This document shows, in pieces, positions 1 to 12,802 of a stretch of DNA of 64,000 nt. The position numbers were made by a program, and so were the translations under genes. The notes below the pieces were generated by a model that had not been told where the DNA came from, searched no databases, and was given only the letters and a program-made list of their open reading frames with translations. Positions within the stretch are counted from its first letter, which is position 1. Each line of letters opens with the position of its first letter. The DNA is taken from assembly GCA_001599935.1 (NCBI GenBank), contig BCIJ01000005.1:124001-188000 (forward strand), given 5' to 3'. The stretch is from Holtermannia corniformis. Taxonomy: Eukaryota > Basidiomycota > Tremellomycetes > Holtermanniales.

Positions 1-549
1 CGTGTCTAGCGATGCGTCCAAGCGCAGCCGATCTGGCCGCAGGAGGCGAACAGGCCATGCCGCCGACGATGCAGCCTGGCATGGGGATGGGCTATCCGCA
101 GAACCAGATGGGTATGATGCAGGGCCAGATGGGTATGATGCCTGGCCAAATGGGCATGGGCATGCAACCTGGGATGATGCAGCCCGGGATGATGCAGGGC
201 ATGCAGCCTGGGATGATGGGAGGCATGCAGCCCGGCATGATGGGAGGCATGCAGCCTGGGATGATGGGTATGCAGCCTGGGATGATGGGTGGCATGGGCA
301 TGGGCATGCAGCCGGGCATGATGCACCCTGGCGGCATGACCATGGGTGAAGCGCAAGCGATGCCGGTCAGTCTCTTTCCACTTTCTCGACCTTGTCACCC
401 GCTGATGCCCGCAGGGGATGCACCCGTACAGTCTTGGAGCGCAACACGGCGTAGCGTACGGGAACCAGCCGGTCGATTCGATGGGGAACCCGATGATTGT
501 CGGACAGCACCGGAGCTGGTATGCTGGAAGCCGCCCTGGCGGGTACTGA
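1..549 (+). CDS. 3' end of a Met/Gly/Pro/Gln-rich protein (partial)
   Basis: Only the C-terminal part lies in the window and the 5' end is cut off at base 1. The frame containing codon 12-14 reads a low-complexity segment built from MQPGMM and GQMGMM units (about 78-345). An intron 366..414 joins it in phase 0 to a second exon 415..549 that ends in a serine/arginine/glycine/tyrosine-rich tail and a TGA. The intron has a GTCAGT donor and a CTGAT box before GCAG. An acceptor-like TCTAG ends at base 9, so an upstream exon may join there. I do not recognise the family; Met/Gln/Pro-rich tails occur in endocytic adaptors and RNA-binding proteins. The splice model is well supported, the function is unknown. 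Confidence 0.6.
78..345 (+). repeat. degenerate Met-Gln-Pro-Gly coding repeat
   Basis: About eleven imperfect units of the type ATGCAGCCTGGGATGATGG encode MQPGMM/GQMGMM blocks. Unit length varies between about 12 and 21 nt. Confidence 0.8.
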
Positions 550-811
550 GCCTGGCGCTGGCTATGGACCGGCTGGAAAGTGTGCAACGGGGTGTTGGGA
601 TTGGGAACATTACGAGTCTGACATGTCAAGCTGTCCTTGCGCCGTGCTGGAGGACACGGATCCAGCTGCTGTTGATCCCTGAGCCGCAGATTAGGAGCAT
701 AGTATTCGTGGCATGTCGTGAGATCATACAATAGCGCTGCGAGCGGTCATCGCTTGCCAGCGGCCACTACCGAGTTGCGGGTCCTACGCAAAGTGTCAGT
801 CCGAGCGCAAG

Positions 812-1169
812 TTACTCTAGATCGACGGCGCACAGATTGTCAATGTACACTTGGAGCATCTGATTGTCCTTTGACAGCTTGTCCGTCTCGGCCTCGACTT
901 GCTTGATGCGGTCCATCAGGCCTGATATCGAGTACATCAGTACGACACGACGACTATCCCAGCCGAGTGCTCGCCTCGCAGACCGCCCTTGAGTCCCGCA
1001 ATGTCCCTAATCGATTACTTCAGCATGAGCCTACGCTCGAGTCTACGCGATCGCACTTTATGATCTTGTCCTTGTCCAGAGCCTCTTTGACCGTCACTTC
1101 TGCGGGGACTTCGACAGCGTTCCCCCACGCTGACGACGCCTGATCCTCGAGTGCGTAGCTGGGTGCCAT
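812..1169 (-). CDS. short coiled-coil protein, SCOC/Slo1 type
   Basis: Three exons, complement(1057..1169, 975..1006, 812..921), give 84 residues. The spliced C-terminal half is a continuous heptad coiled coil ending with the ENQMLQ.YIDNL-like signature (here KDNQMLQVYIDNL), typical of SCOC/Slo1 proteins, which bind Arl-family GTPases at Golgi membranes. Intron 1 is 50 nt with GTGCGA...CTGA...TTAG ends. Intron 2 (922..974) starts GCGAGC and is a GC-AG intron; using it restores the heptad register exactly. An in-frame upstream ATG at 1271 would add 34 residues, but the start at 1169 is preferred because the extension looks non-conserved. It is divergent from the formin gene. Role by homology only. 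Confidence 0.75.
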
Positions 1170-1611
1170 GAGTGCTTGGTTGCTGCTACCGAGCTCGAGC
1201 ACCAGTCCATAGTCGATAGCACTGCGCGTTGTCGTGTTTCTCACGGTCCGCTCGTCGTGTGCTGGATTCAACCCCTGTGGGTTGGTATGCTGCGCTCACC
1301 GTCACCTCGGACGCACGATACCAAGCCTATACGCACAGCAGGACAGCTCAGAGGGTACGACAGAGTGTTGGGATCGAAAAAGTAACCCGAGCCAACAGTC
1401 GCAACGGTCTATCACCACCCACGGCTGAGCCAAACACGGTTCACGCACGGTCAGAGCTCATCGATCCAGCTCAACTCGCCGTCCTCGTCCTACCATCCTG
1501 CGCAGCCTGCTTCCATACTGCTCGAAACGACCTATGCTGTACTAGACTCACGGCTCCGAGGTAGCGCAGGCCGCAAGACCCTCTACATCATCGACCGCGC
1601 TCTGCATCGCG
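1170..1611. other. divergent intergenic region, SCOC-like / formin
   Basis: About 440 bp separate two divergent start codons and must hold both promoters. I see no TATA box, repeat or RNA gene. Open frames here are short and lack splice partners. Confidence 0.4.
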
Positions 1612-4600
1612 ATGAGCTCAATCTTTGGCAAGAAGCGGTCAACCCAGTCGACCTCGAGCCGCACACGCACGTCCTCGCAGTCCAACACGTCCCCGGTAGA
1701 CCTCGTGAGCACTTCGGTCCCGTATGACCGCTTGGCGCCGTCGACGCGCACTCCAGTCGCTGGACCCAGCAGGCCATCGGCAAACGCATTGTCGGCTACA
1801 GCGGCCGCCAGGCTCATCTCGCCCCCAAACACCAACCCGACGTTGACGGACGATGGCCAGGATATCAACTACCATGCGTACGGCAGGCGAAAGGAGGCGA
1901 ATCGAGACGCAAGGTCATCGAGGGAACACTATGCTCGCCAGTCGTCGTCGACCGACCCAGGTGGGGAGCCGCAAAGGGACAGGATCACGTCGAATGCGTC
2001 GTCTCTCCAATCGGCATCGACCAATCTGCGCTATCAACCACCATCCGTCACCATGGGTCTCAACGGGGAACCTCTACCTGAACAGGTTCCATTACCAACC
2101 TCGGCCTCGACGTATTCACATCACCGCCGCGGGTCCGACACGGGATCCCTCCGCTCCATCTCGACCACAACGTCGTCGGTTCGACCAAACACCACTCAAG
2201 CCGATTTCGCTCCCTACCACGTCCAACGGCCCACAACCTCCATGTCTCGCCACTCGGCCACGACCCACAACACGTACAATGGCGCTTACTCTGGCTCATC
2301 CTACTCTGTCAACTTTGCCGGCTCGGCGGGATCCTACCCATCCTTCTACCCGAACCCAAACGAAGACTTCAACTTTACGCGCCCAAAGTCGCCGTCACAG
2401 GTCGATGCCATGCTCGAGCAGATCTTGCGAACACGCAATATCGATTCGAGCGGCACTTCACCTTCCAAGTCGGCTTTCAGCGTGCCGCAATCCGTGTCGT
2501 CGCGGGCCTCGACCTCGTCCTCGACCACAGCACTCCAAGCATCCGTCTCGGGGGTCGGCCCGAAAACGAGCCAAGATCTACGCAACCTGCCGATGGAGCT
2601 CAAGTGGACGCTAGTGTACAACGACGCACGGATCCAATGGCAAGAGCAGCGCCGGCGCCTGGAAGACCCAGCGACGCGCAACGGCACCCACGGCCTGTCG
2701 GAAAAGGGCACGCCAGAGTGGTTCCTCAAGCGCTTTATGGATAACACGCTCACGGTGCAGAACCTGCGCAGCATCGCCGTCAGCATGCGCACGCTCGAGG
2801 TCGCGTGGCTCAGGACGTTTGTGGATCTGCAGGGGCATACCGTGCTGGCCAACAGTCTGCACAACTTTCACAGGCGTACCAACAAGTGCGTGTGCGCGCT
2901 TGGTTGGAACGGGGAACTAATCTCACATAGGAGCCCGGCGGATCTCGAGCTTGAAGCAGAGTTGATGAAGTGTTTGCGGCAACTACTCAACTTCAAGGTC
3001 CGTTTTTGTCTAGATCGCGAGATTGAGCTCACCCAGACAGCTCGGCGCCAACGCGGCCCTGGCGCAACCAAACATTGTCTACATTGTCGCGCAATGCCTG
3101 ACCTCGACGATCCTTATGAACCGCAAGCTTGCAGCCGATATCCTCGTCTTCTTCTGTCACTGGAGTTACCCTGACGGGTTCGACGCCGTCATGCACGCGC
3201 TGGATCAGGTGCAAGCGCAGGCGGGCAACAACGGTCGCGGCAAGTTTGATGCGTACATTGCCATTTTCGAAGCGACGCTGGACGGCCGTGGACGAATGGG
3301 GAGCATGGTGGGCGCGAGTGATGAGCTCAAGCGCATCGGTGGCCACGTGAGCGATAGTTCACTGCAAGAGTACGCGGTGAGTTGTGCGGATGTGGCATTC
3401 AGAGCAGTGCTGAGGGCCAGATTGCAAACATCATCTTCATCAACGAGCTGCTACGCCACGCAGAACAGCACGAGGTCCGATGCCATCTGCGCTATCAGCT
3501 CGAAAGTGCCAATCTGCTCCGCGTGCTCGAAAAGCTCGGCGGACTGCACAACGACTTTATCGATGGCGAGATTGCAAAGTACAGGCTGTCGGCCAAGGAA
3601 GACCAAGACGAGCTACTGCGCGACTACGATCAAGCCGTCTTGCGCGACGTCTCGGACCCGGCCGACGTCTACAACGGTATCATCCAAAGTCTTGCAGGCA
3701 CGCCCGGCCAAGCGTTCTTTTTGTCGGCAATGCAGCACCTGTTGCTGATCCGTGGCGAGGCCGAACACCGTACGCGCTACTACCAGCTCGTCGATCAGCT
3801 CATCTCGGGCATCGTCCTCGATCACACGGGCACAAAGTCGGGCGACTTTTCCGCTTTGACGGGCATCTCGGTCGCCAAAGTCCTCGGACGGTTCACTGAG
3901 CAGGACCGGTTCCAGGAAGCGATCCGGGATCTCAGCCACGCGCGCACCGACATCAACACGCTCCGTCGCGAAAAGGCTGCGCTCAAAGCCGAGCTCGATC
4001 AAGTCGACGACGGTCTCGTTGGCAAACTCAAATCCCAGGTCGCCCAGCTCGAGGAGAAACTGCGCAGCTCTCGCGCGGCGACGGATTCCATTACGGAGCG
4101 CATGGAGGCGATGCGCGAAGACTATGAGAAAAAGATCGCAGAGCTCGAGCTGTATATCCAGGAACTGTTCAACATGCTTCGTGAGAGCAAGGAGCTGGAA
4201 TCGGTGCAGGAGATGACGGATGGCCCGATCGATCGTAAGCGTCTGATACATGATCTGCGCTTGCAGTGGGAGCGAAAAAAGACGATTCGCAAACTGGAAG
4301 GCAAGCATCGAGGCAAGCGCAAGACTGTGCTGGGCGAGGCGGGCGCCCCGGAGAAAGCCGAGGCCGTGGCGGCTGTGGAAGACGATTCGGACGCTTCGGA
4401 TGAGGACGAGGACGATGCCGAGGTCTTGACGGCTGACAAGATCGCCTTTGGCGGTGAAGCTGTCGGCCAGCGGCGCGTCGTCCGCACTCGCAGTCAAAAG
4501 GCCAAGTCGCGCGCACTCAAAGCTCTTTCGGGCTCGCAGTTCCAGGACGCCGACGATGAAAAGGTCCGGATGCACATTGAAGATCGGCTGGCAACCGGCG

Positions 4601-7600
4601 CAGAGCTGGTGAGTGCTTGGGTTCAAGCAAAAGATCAAGGCTGACGCTGCCAGACGCCCCTCCAAATGGCTTCGCCTACGGTACGCAGCGCCCGAACGCG
4701 TGATGTCACAGAGAGCAGCAACAGCCCCCGACATGCGCTCTTCTCGCCCGACCCTCCCCCTGTGGGTGCAAAATCTGTAAACCGGCTCACGTACGGTCGC
4801 AAGGGACCGGCATTGGCACCGCGCTTCCTCGAAGAGATCCGCTACCGCGCAATCCAGCGCAGCTCATCGGCTCCTGTCATCTCGGAGATGGAACGTGACG
4901 CCGATAGCGTTGGCACGAGTCGCGAGAGCGGCTTCACGCACCTCACGGACGACACTGCGGCCACATCGGTCGCGTCTGGCGATTACAGGGCGAGTCTGAC
5001 CAAGAGTCAGATGACGCGCTCGCGCTCAGGTCTCAACGCCGAGCTGATCAGCAAGACGCGAAACAGGCGCGGCGACGACGACGGTGACGAGTCCGAGCCG
5101 GCATCGCCGACCTTGTCTACGCTGGAAGAGGAGCGAAGCACCAGCGGGGATCAGAGTCAGAATGGGGACACGCCGACTCCCGTCCGTACCGGTCACAAGG
5201 GGACGTCCCGTTCTGGCAGCACGACAGCACTTGCAGCTGCAACAGATGTGGCGGCTGCTCCTCCGCCTCCGCCTCCGCCACCTCCGCCACCACCTCCCCC
5301 TCCTCCGGGGTTTCTTGGTTCTCCCCCACCTCCTCCCCCTCCGCCCCCGATGCCCGGCACGCCCGGTGCATCCACGAGCGCGCCTGCCGGTCGTTCAGGT
5401 ATGCCCATGGGTCTCATGGCCCAGTTGCAAAACAAGCAACTACAGCGCAAAGCTTCCGGCGCCAACGGCGGCGAGTCTGGCAACAGCTCTGCGAGCGAGA
5501 ACACCCCATCAGCCATGTTTGGCTTCCCGCCGCCTGCGCCACCTCCTGGCGGTGCCATCTTCAAGCCGTCCGACTCACGCAAAGACGTCGCGTTGATCGC
5601 CAACAAGCGCATGAAGCAGCTGCAGTGGGACAAGGTCAGCCGACAGCAGCTTGAAAAGACCGTCTGGGGCACGCAGCTCCTGCCAGAGGATGAGCTGGTG
5701 GAAAAGATGCGCAAGGTCGACGTTTGGGCCGAGATCGACGATGCGTTTACGGCAAAGGAGACGGTCATCACGGCCTTGAGTGGGTCACTGGCCAGACAGT
5801 GTCGTTCTTGCTGATGGCTTTAGATAACCGCCGAAAGCTCGATGCGCAGTTGGATAGTGTGCTGGCTCCTGATTTGCGTCAGAAATACGGTAAGCGTCAC
5901 GGGTATCCCACACGAATTTGTGACTGACGATCCGCAGAAATCCTGATGAAGCACAAGCGCGATGACCCGCACGCTCCAACGTCACCTGAAAACTTTGCAG
6001 ACGCCATTCGCAATTTCAATCGCCACGTCTGTCATGAAGCATTCTTGTCGAGTCTGCTGGGTATCCTGCCACAGCCGGACACTGTGAGTCTCCCAGTTGG
6101 ACGCGACCTGCGTGGCTCACCTGTCTAGATTGCACGACTGGCCAAGTTTAAAGACGCGACCATGGACGAGCTAGAGCGGCTGCACCGAGCGGATCGCCTG
6201 CTGATCCAGCTGATCAAGATTGCAAACCTCAAGGACAGGATCTCGGCCATGCTGTACAATGTCCGCTTCGATGCGGCCGTGTCGCTACTGGAGACGGTGC
6301 GTTGATGATGACTAAACGTGCAGTAGCTGATTAGCGACAGAGCACCAACACCCTCGCCCAAGCCTGCCACGACCTGCGCGAGGCAAAGTCTTTCCAGGGT
6401 CTGCTGGGCGTGAGTCTTGGCCGACGCTCTGATCGTATGCTGACAGCGCAGGTTATTTTAACGATGGGCAACTATCTCAACGGCACCAACTTTGCGGGCG
6501 GCGCATACGGCTTCAAGATCTCCAGTATCAACAAGGTATGCTCCGTACATGAACAACAAAGCGTCGACTGATGCTTGCTAGCTCGTGGACACCAAGTCGA
6601 CGCAAGGCCTCAACTTGCTTCACTTTTTGGAGCGGACCGTGCGACAGCATTTCCCGCAACTGGACGGCTTTACAGAAGAACTGGCAGTCCCTGCGAGCGC
6701 TTACCGAGGTGAGTGTATTCACTGTGGTCGGGGCGACTGACACTTGCGACAGTCGAGTTTAGTGATGTGCAGTCGGCACTGGCAATGCAGCGGACCGAGG
6801 CCAAGTCGATCGAGACAATGCTCGAGCGCCGCAGTCTAGACGAGCACGACGGCTACACTCGAATCATGGAGTCGTTCATCGGTGACGCTATCGAGCGGCT
6901 CAGTGCGCTCAAGGACAAGGTCATCCAAGCGGATGCGGCGTTCAAGGACGTGGCCACGTTCTACGGCGAGCCCGAGCTCAGTACACCGGCGCAGAGCAAG
7001 ACGAGCGCGTTCTTTGCCATCTTCAAAACGTTCCTCACGTCGTGGAAGGTATGTTCAAGATTGCGTTTCGCAAACTGACGATTGCAGATCTGTCGTGCGG
7101 ACAACTTGAAGCGGCAGGAGATGGAAGAGGCCCGGGAGAAGCGCCTTCAAGTGAGAATCTCGATCATGAGGTCGTGCACACGCTGACTTGTACAGAACGA
7201 CCAACGGATGCGTGCACGGCTCACGCCACAAGTCACCGGCGCGTCCGACGATGGCGCTTTAGGCGTCATGGACCTGCTCCACGACAAGCTGCTCAAACAG
7301 GGTACCCCGCGCTCGCACAAGACTCCGCGCCGGCGAGCTGAAGCGCCGCCCACGCCCAACATTGAAAACTTTGACTTTAGCGATTTCGGCATGCCGACGC
7401 TCGGGGCCGACAGTACCGTTGATCAGATGGCGACGCTCGCTCGTGGGATGCTTGGACAGTTGTCTGAACTTGGGTCGCCGGATACGGAGAAGATGCCGGC
7501 GAGTCCGAGTCCGAGTTCGGGACTGATGAGCCCACCGCCTATGCTCAGTAGTCGACGAGAGCGAGAGCGAGAGCGCGAGGTCAGCTCCGAGCAAGAAGAC

Positions 7601-7657
7601 GAACTGGAGATGGTGCGCGAGGAAGAAGAGGACGATGTACCGCATCGCGCAGAGTGA
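1612..7657 (+). CDS. formin (actin nucleator, Bni1/SepA class)
   Basis: Fourteen exons: 1612..2885, 2931..2997, 3041..3376, 3415..4608, 4654..5779, 5824..5889, 5938..6083, 6129..6296, 6341..6409, 6452..6535, 6582..6708, 6753..7048, 7088..7150, 7196..7657, giving about 1825 residues. Order of parts: a serine-rich N-terminus; a Rho-binding GBD/FH3 region from about residue 320 to 700; coiled coil about 790-950; proline-run FH1 about 1157-1200; FH2 about 1266-1660, including LTMGNYLNG; then a DAD-like MDLLHDKL near 1696. Formins nucleate linear actin filaments for cables and cytokinetic rings and are opened by Rho GTPases binding the N-terminus. GBD and DAD together imply autoinhibition. The 38-nt intron 3377..3414 is the least certain junction. 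Confidence 0.93.
5250..5410 (+). repeat. FH1 polyproline tract in the formin gene
   Basis: Two long runs of CCN proline codons are separated by a short Gly/Phe/Leu spacer, followed by a Pro/Ala/Gly stretch. This is the FH1 segment that recruits profilin-actin. The antisense reading is polyglycine and is a shadow. Confidence 0.9.
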
Positions 7658-7796
7658 GGGGTTCGCAGACCGCATTGCATGGTATAGATCTTGTAGACTC
7701 TCGGCCTAGATTTGTATCGTCCCATTTTAATGCATGCCATCGATCAGCTGCATGACAAAGCCCTTGGAAACCGGAGAGTGGGAGACGAGTGACGAC

Positions 7797-9314
7797 CTAC
7801 GACGATGCGGCGGGCGCGGCGGGCTGTTCGGTCGAACCGGCTGCGCCTGTCGCACCTGCGCCAGCCTGTTGGTACTGGCTCGCCTGCCATGCCTGGACTG
7901 TTGTCGCGTCAGTACCTAGCAGCACATGGAGCGGGGACAAGACAAACACTGGGGGTCGCTGACGTCGTAACCGAGACCAGCCCTGTAGAAAAGCGCGTCA
8001 GAGGGGTATATTCCTCGCCGGGGTGAGGGGACAGTCAGTGGGGAGAGAGAACAAGGATACGTACCAGTAGGCGGCATATTGTGCGTACGCGTCACCGCCG
8101 GCGGCGGGCGCCGCGGCGGATCCGGGCGTCCCGGCGCCAGCGGCTGTGGCTGGGGTCGCGGCACCTGCGGCAGCAGCGCCTGTCGATGTTGCGCCGGCAG
8201 CTTGTTGGGCGTATTGCTACAGCAGCGTCAATAGGATACCGATGGGCAGGCGAGAGACGTACAGCGTAGTAGGCAGCATAAGGGTCCGCAGCGCCCGCTT
8301 GCTGCTGGTACTGTTGCTGCTGGTAGCCTCCGCCGTTGAAGTGGGCCACGCTCGCCGACCGAGCCTTTTCCCACTCTTGGCGGACCACGGTCAACAGGTC
8401 CTCGGCCAGGACCTTTGCACGGTCAATCATGCCCTCGTCGGGCCCACTGGGTGTGTGAGCTCTCATAAGGACACGGAGGGCGCAGCACTCACGCAATGTT
8501 GATGTGCATCGGTTCGTCCGATTCCCTGCCCGTCTCGGTTTCAAGAAAACCCGAGCCAAGGCCTTTGATCTGCACACGGGCGCCCGTCTCGGCCTGGATA
8601 AACTTGACAAACATGCCCTGCGCATCATCAGCCTCAATCACACATGATCAACACAAAGCACTCACACCCGGACCGACCGTCTTTGCGCGGATGTTGAAGT
8701 TTCGCAACGACTCGAGACCAATGGGCAACTTTGCTTCGGGCCACTTTTGGCGTTGGGGCGGACCACCGACGCGGTTCCGGGCCCACTGTGAGCGGTCTTC
8801 GACGAGCGGACCGAGTTCTTGGTCGATGAGCTCGTTGACTTTGGCAATGGCCGCATCGAGTACTGATTTGGACGGTGCGGAAATGTGCAGGTACAGCGGC
8901 GGTTCACCGCCCGACTTGGACTTGTCGGGCACCCAGATGCCCTTTGTGACGATGGAGCAGCCCGTCTCGGCCGCGATCTGTACAAGTGTCAGCCTGCACG
9001 CACGAGCGCACACCGAGCCACGCACTTGCTGCTGGGTCGACCCCTTTGTGAGCATGTACCGATTCCGCAAGTCGTTGATCTCGATATCCTGGGTAAACTC
9101 TCCATCGTGCAGGTCCCGCTTGACGAGTGCGCCGCCTGAAGGTTGAAGCGAGAGAGCAATCTTGGCGGCAATGGCGGCTGAGAGGACTGTCAGCAAAGTG
9201 TACCGTTGCGATGGCAGATTTGGACGGACCTGCTTGTGCCGCGGCCGACGCCGGGTCCCTGCTCGCGTCTCCTGCTGGTTCGTCCCACTTGCGCTTGCGG
9301 TCTGCCGAGTCCAT
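7797..9314 (-). CDS. KH-domain RNA-binding protein (KHDC4/BLOM7-like)
   Basis: Seven exons, complement(9230..9314, 9026..9177, 8666..8977, 8493..8617, 8263..8446, 8061..8216, 7797..7892), 369 residues. After a short charged start, a conserved block (EINDLRNRYMLTKG...TGCSIVTKG) forms the first KH-like unit. A second KH unit follows, with VGPGGMFVKFIQAETGARV as its GXXG-type loop and helix. The C-terminus is Gln/Tyr/Ala-rich. This layout matches the KHDC4 family, which is linked to pre-mRNA splicing in animals. The last intron (7893..8060, 168 nt) is longer than its neighbours and could hide a small alternative exon; the joint chosen keeps frame and a repeated A-Y-W pattern. It converges with the formin 3' end. 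Confidence 0.82.
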
Positions 9315-9506
9315 TGCTGCTGATGTCTATGCTGTGGATGATGGACAATCGATCAAGAGATACTGCTGCGGTTGTTCTGTTTCGCTGGTCCAACGGGGGC
9401 TTTTCACCGTCATCTCCTACGCAGCAGTCTGCACCTCGACTCGACCGTACCCTCTCGCCATCTCGCTCTCAGCACGGCAGAGAGCAGCGACAGAGCATGG
9501 TAGACC

Positions 9507-12500
9507 ATGGCATCAAGCAGGGCAACAAGCCGCGAGCCAGGCAGGTCCGTCCCTCACCCTTTCACCGCATTCGCCACCCGCTCACTCCACCAGTCTCTCT
9601 CAAGCTCCGACGGCGAACTCGTCGACCTCGTAGACGACATGTCGCTCTCACCAGAGTCAACCTCTCGCATCGTCGCGTCGTCAGGCAGCAGTCGTTCACT
9701 CGACCCCAATCCAGTGTTTGCAGAATACCGTCAGGGAACTAGTGCAGCACCCGCGGGTACGAAAGCAAAGCTCTTGTTCTCCAAATCACACGTCTATCTC
9801 CACCCTTCGCCGTTCGCAAGAGACAACGTGCGAGGCTTTCTCGGCTTGGTCGAGGGCGTGAGTGCTGGCAGTGGCGGCACAAGTGGCGGAAGCTGATATC
9901 GGGCTGCTCACAGCCGAGGGGCAAGCCATTGCTGTTCTGGCTTCCAGACGAGCTCTTGCTCAAGCTGCACGAAAAGGAGGCGTACGAGCGTGTCGAAGCT
10001 CGAGCGGGCTCGGCGGAACCCTCTGATCTCGAAGACGAGGATGGTGCGTGCACTGCTTGTGATGGCTATATATGTACCAGGTTTGACTTGCCAGGTTTCG
10101 TCTTCGTCACCCCGCCGCCACCGAAAGGGGAAGGCTATGCGTTTTCGGTGCCCCTGTCTGGCGTCTACAGTATCTTGGTGTACCCAGTGAGTCGACTCTT
10201 TCGCGACGGGACGTCCTAACCCGCCAGCCGAGCCTCACGCATTGGCATGGCAGTGCCGCCGTCAAGTATGTTCGACGTTTGATTTCTGCACAAGATAGCT
10301 GATACCACAGTCTCATGGGTGGCGTATCTCTACCTTCGCTCTTCTTCCACGACGACGAGCAACGCGACTCACCCACCGCTCGTCGCAGTTCCTCAAAGGC
10401 CCAATGGGGTTGCCAGCCGCTACTGGCCACTCTGTCCAAGCACGCGACCCTCATTCGCTCCCGCCTGATTGAACGCGGCGAGCTATGGCTCGTCAACCCT
10501 TCGCGCGTCGATCGTGAAGTGCACGAGAAAGAGTGGGACGACAATGCCGAAACCGTCCCGCGTGCCGTCCGCGATCGGCCAGCCGAGACCGTCACAGCAG
10601 AAAGCACCATCGGTGACTCGAGTGCCAACTCGAGCCTGCTGCATCAGACTCTGCCATCAACGACGCCATACCCGCCGGCGCCGCAAACGCAGTTTCCGTC
10701 ACTGCCGAGCTTGATGGGGCATCGAACGTCGAATCCGCGCGACGCAATCTTGACCTCGTTGTCGAATTTGACGACACTCTCACGACGGACGGCACAGCAA
10801 ATCTTGTCGCATCCGCTTGCACAGCCCGTCGTGCCGCATCTGCCCCCGGCAGTCCGTAGCCTCGTGACCGTGCCCGGCGAATGGGAACGCTCAGGCCGGA
10901 CCCCTCCACGTCCAGACTCGCGCGGTGGTCGTCAAGTTGCCACCGAGTTTGAGGCTGCCAGAGTCTACTTGGCGCGCTGGGCGCGCGTCGTAGCGGAAGA
11001 AGGGGAACGAGCGCGACGTGGCGAGCTGGCAGCCCAAGCGTCGATAGCCGACCAGCAGGGTGACCCATCGGATCCCGACCTATCATCCTCCCTCGGCGTG
11101 TTCGACGTCATCACTGCCCCGGGCTCACGTACGATCCCCAAACCGACACGGACGCCCGAGAATCCCATCTCCTTTGAAGAATGGGAAGGATTCGGCGAGG
11201 ATGGCAAAGATGAGCACTGGGTCCGTCGCGAGATCTTTCGACGTGGACTGGAAGATGGCCGTGCCCGGCGTGAAGGCTGGGAAGTCTTGTTCGGCGTCGT
11301 CCCGTGGTCCGTTGGCGGCTTCTCTGCAGACAGAGACAGCAAGCGCCAAGAGTTGCGCGAGCAAAAGCGCGCAGAGTACGCCGTCCTCCGTGATGCCTGG
11401 CGCGCAGAGGAAGGGGACGAAGCGCGAAGAGAGGAATGGCACCGCATAGACGTGCGTGACGGGACTTGCATCCGTCGTGGAGCTCGCTGACCAGGTCTAG
11501 CCGCTCTTTGACACTCCACTTGACCGTTATACCCGTTTACCTCGACCTGTGCCATTGTTTGATATACAGGTTGATTGCCGGCGGACTGATCGGAATCAGC
11601 CAATGTACGCCGTGCCCGAGGAGTCTGTGGCGGCCGGTGAGGAGGAGAAGGAGGCGGGAGGCGCGGGAGGTGATTACGGGTATGGCTACGCAGGCGAAAA
11701 GGAGGAAGAGGGAGGTCAGGCCGGCCTGAACCGTACGTCGAGTCATGCGCGTGGCCGTACATTGCTGACCTGCCTCAGCTCACATTGCTGCCCTCCGCGT
11801 CATCCTCATGACTTATCACACGTACTCGCCTGCACTAGGCTATGTGCAGGGCATGTCTGACTTGTTGAGTCCGCTTTACGTCGTGTTTGAAGCGCACGAG
11901 GCGGACGCGTTCTGGGCCCTGGTTGGTATGATGAAGATGATGGTGCGTTGAGTGTTCTCCGACGCGGGATTGCCGCTGATGCCGAGGCAGGAAACCAACT
12001 TTCTGCGCGATCAGAGCGGGATGAAGCGCCAATTGAGCACGCTGCAGCAATTGATCCGCGTCATGGACCCAGCGTTATACGCTCACCTCGGCCAGTCGAC
12101 CAACCTCCAAATACATCAAGTGCTGACACTGCGCAGAAAAGACCGACTCGCTCAACCTCTTCTTCTGCTTTCGCTGGATCTTGATCGCGTTCAAGCGCGA
12201 GTTTTCGTTTGTCCAAGTGATCCGGCTCTGGGATGTGCGTCTCTGACATGGCTGGCGCATGGTGCTGACGCCGAGCAGGCGCTGTATACGCGCTACTATT
12301 CCAACAACTTTGTAGTGTTTATTGCCCTCGCCGTGCTCCATTCGCACCGTGACGTGCTGATGCGCTACCTTGTCGAGTTTGACGAGGTGCTAAAGTATGC
12401 CAACGACTTGACTGGCACGGTGCGTGCTGTGTAGCACTGCGTAAGCGCTGATATGGTGTAGATTGACCTCGACTCGACGCTTGCTCAAGCCGAGGTGCTC

Positions 12501-12677
12501 TTCCTCTCGTTCCGTGACCTCGTCGAGAATCTCGACAAGCAAGCGGTTTCGGCGCACCCCGAAGGGAGCGAGCTTCGACAGCGCAAGAACGCTGAACCGC
12601 CAGCCAAGATAGGTCCAGACGTCTCGGACGAGCTACGCTCGCTGCTGCACGATTGGCGGACGGGCACGGCCGCGTAG
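9507..12677 (+). CDS. TBC-domain Rab GTPase-activating protein, Gyp7/TBC1D15-like
   Basis: Eleven exons: 9507..9857, 9914..10043, 10095..10186, 10228..10265, 10311..11451, 11501..11732, 11779..11942, 11991..12090, 12137..12234, 12279..12419, 12462..12677, about 900 residues. The N-terminal block (KLLFSKSHVYLHP...) resembles the Gyp7 lipid-binding region. The TBC domain carries the arginine-finger region (CRRTDR) and the glutamine finger (GYVQGMSDLLSP), so catalysis looks intact. TBC proteins speed GTP hydrolysis by Rabs; Gyp7 acts on vacuolar Ypt7. Intron 12091..12136 starts GCCAGT, a GC-AG intron needed to give HLEKTDSLNL. The acceptor before the arginine finger is ambiguous: 11500 or 11569, both in frame. 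Confidence 0.9.
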
Positions 12678-12802
12678 CAAGCGCCAAATGCCAATAGATC
12701 CAGGTTGTAACTGATGCGATGCGATGCGGTGCATACAATGACAGTCCCATACTGGTACAATCCAGGCCGATACAGACAAGACGAAACGTGGCCGCTTACC
12801 TG

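Noticed and set aside
6..731. 241-codon minus-strand frame rich in His/Leu
   Set aside because: It is the antisense shadow of the Met/Gly/Pro repeat; the plus strand splices to a sensible C-terminus.
3613..4734. 373-codon minus-strand frame under the formin
   Set aside because: Antisense to FH3 and coiled-coil exons that are clearly formin.
5193..5771. Polyglycine minus-strand frame
   Set aside because: Mirror image of the FH1 polyproline codons.
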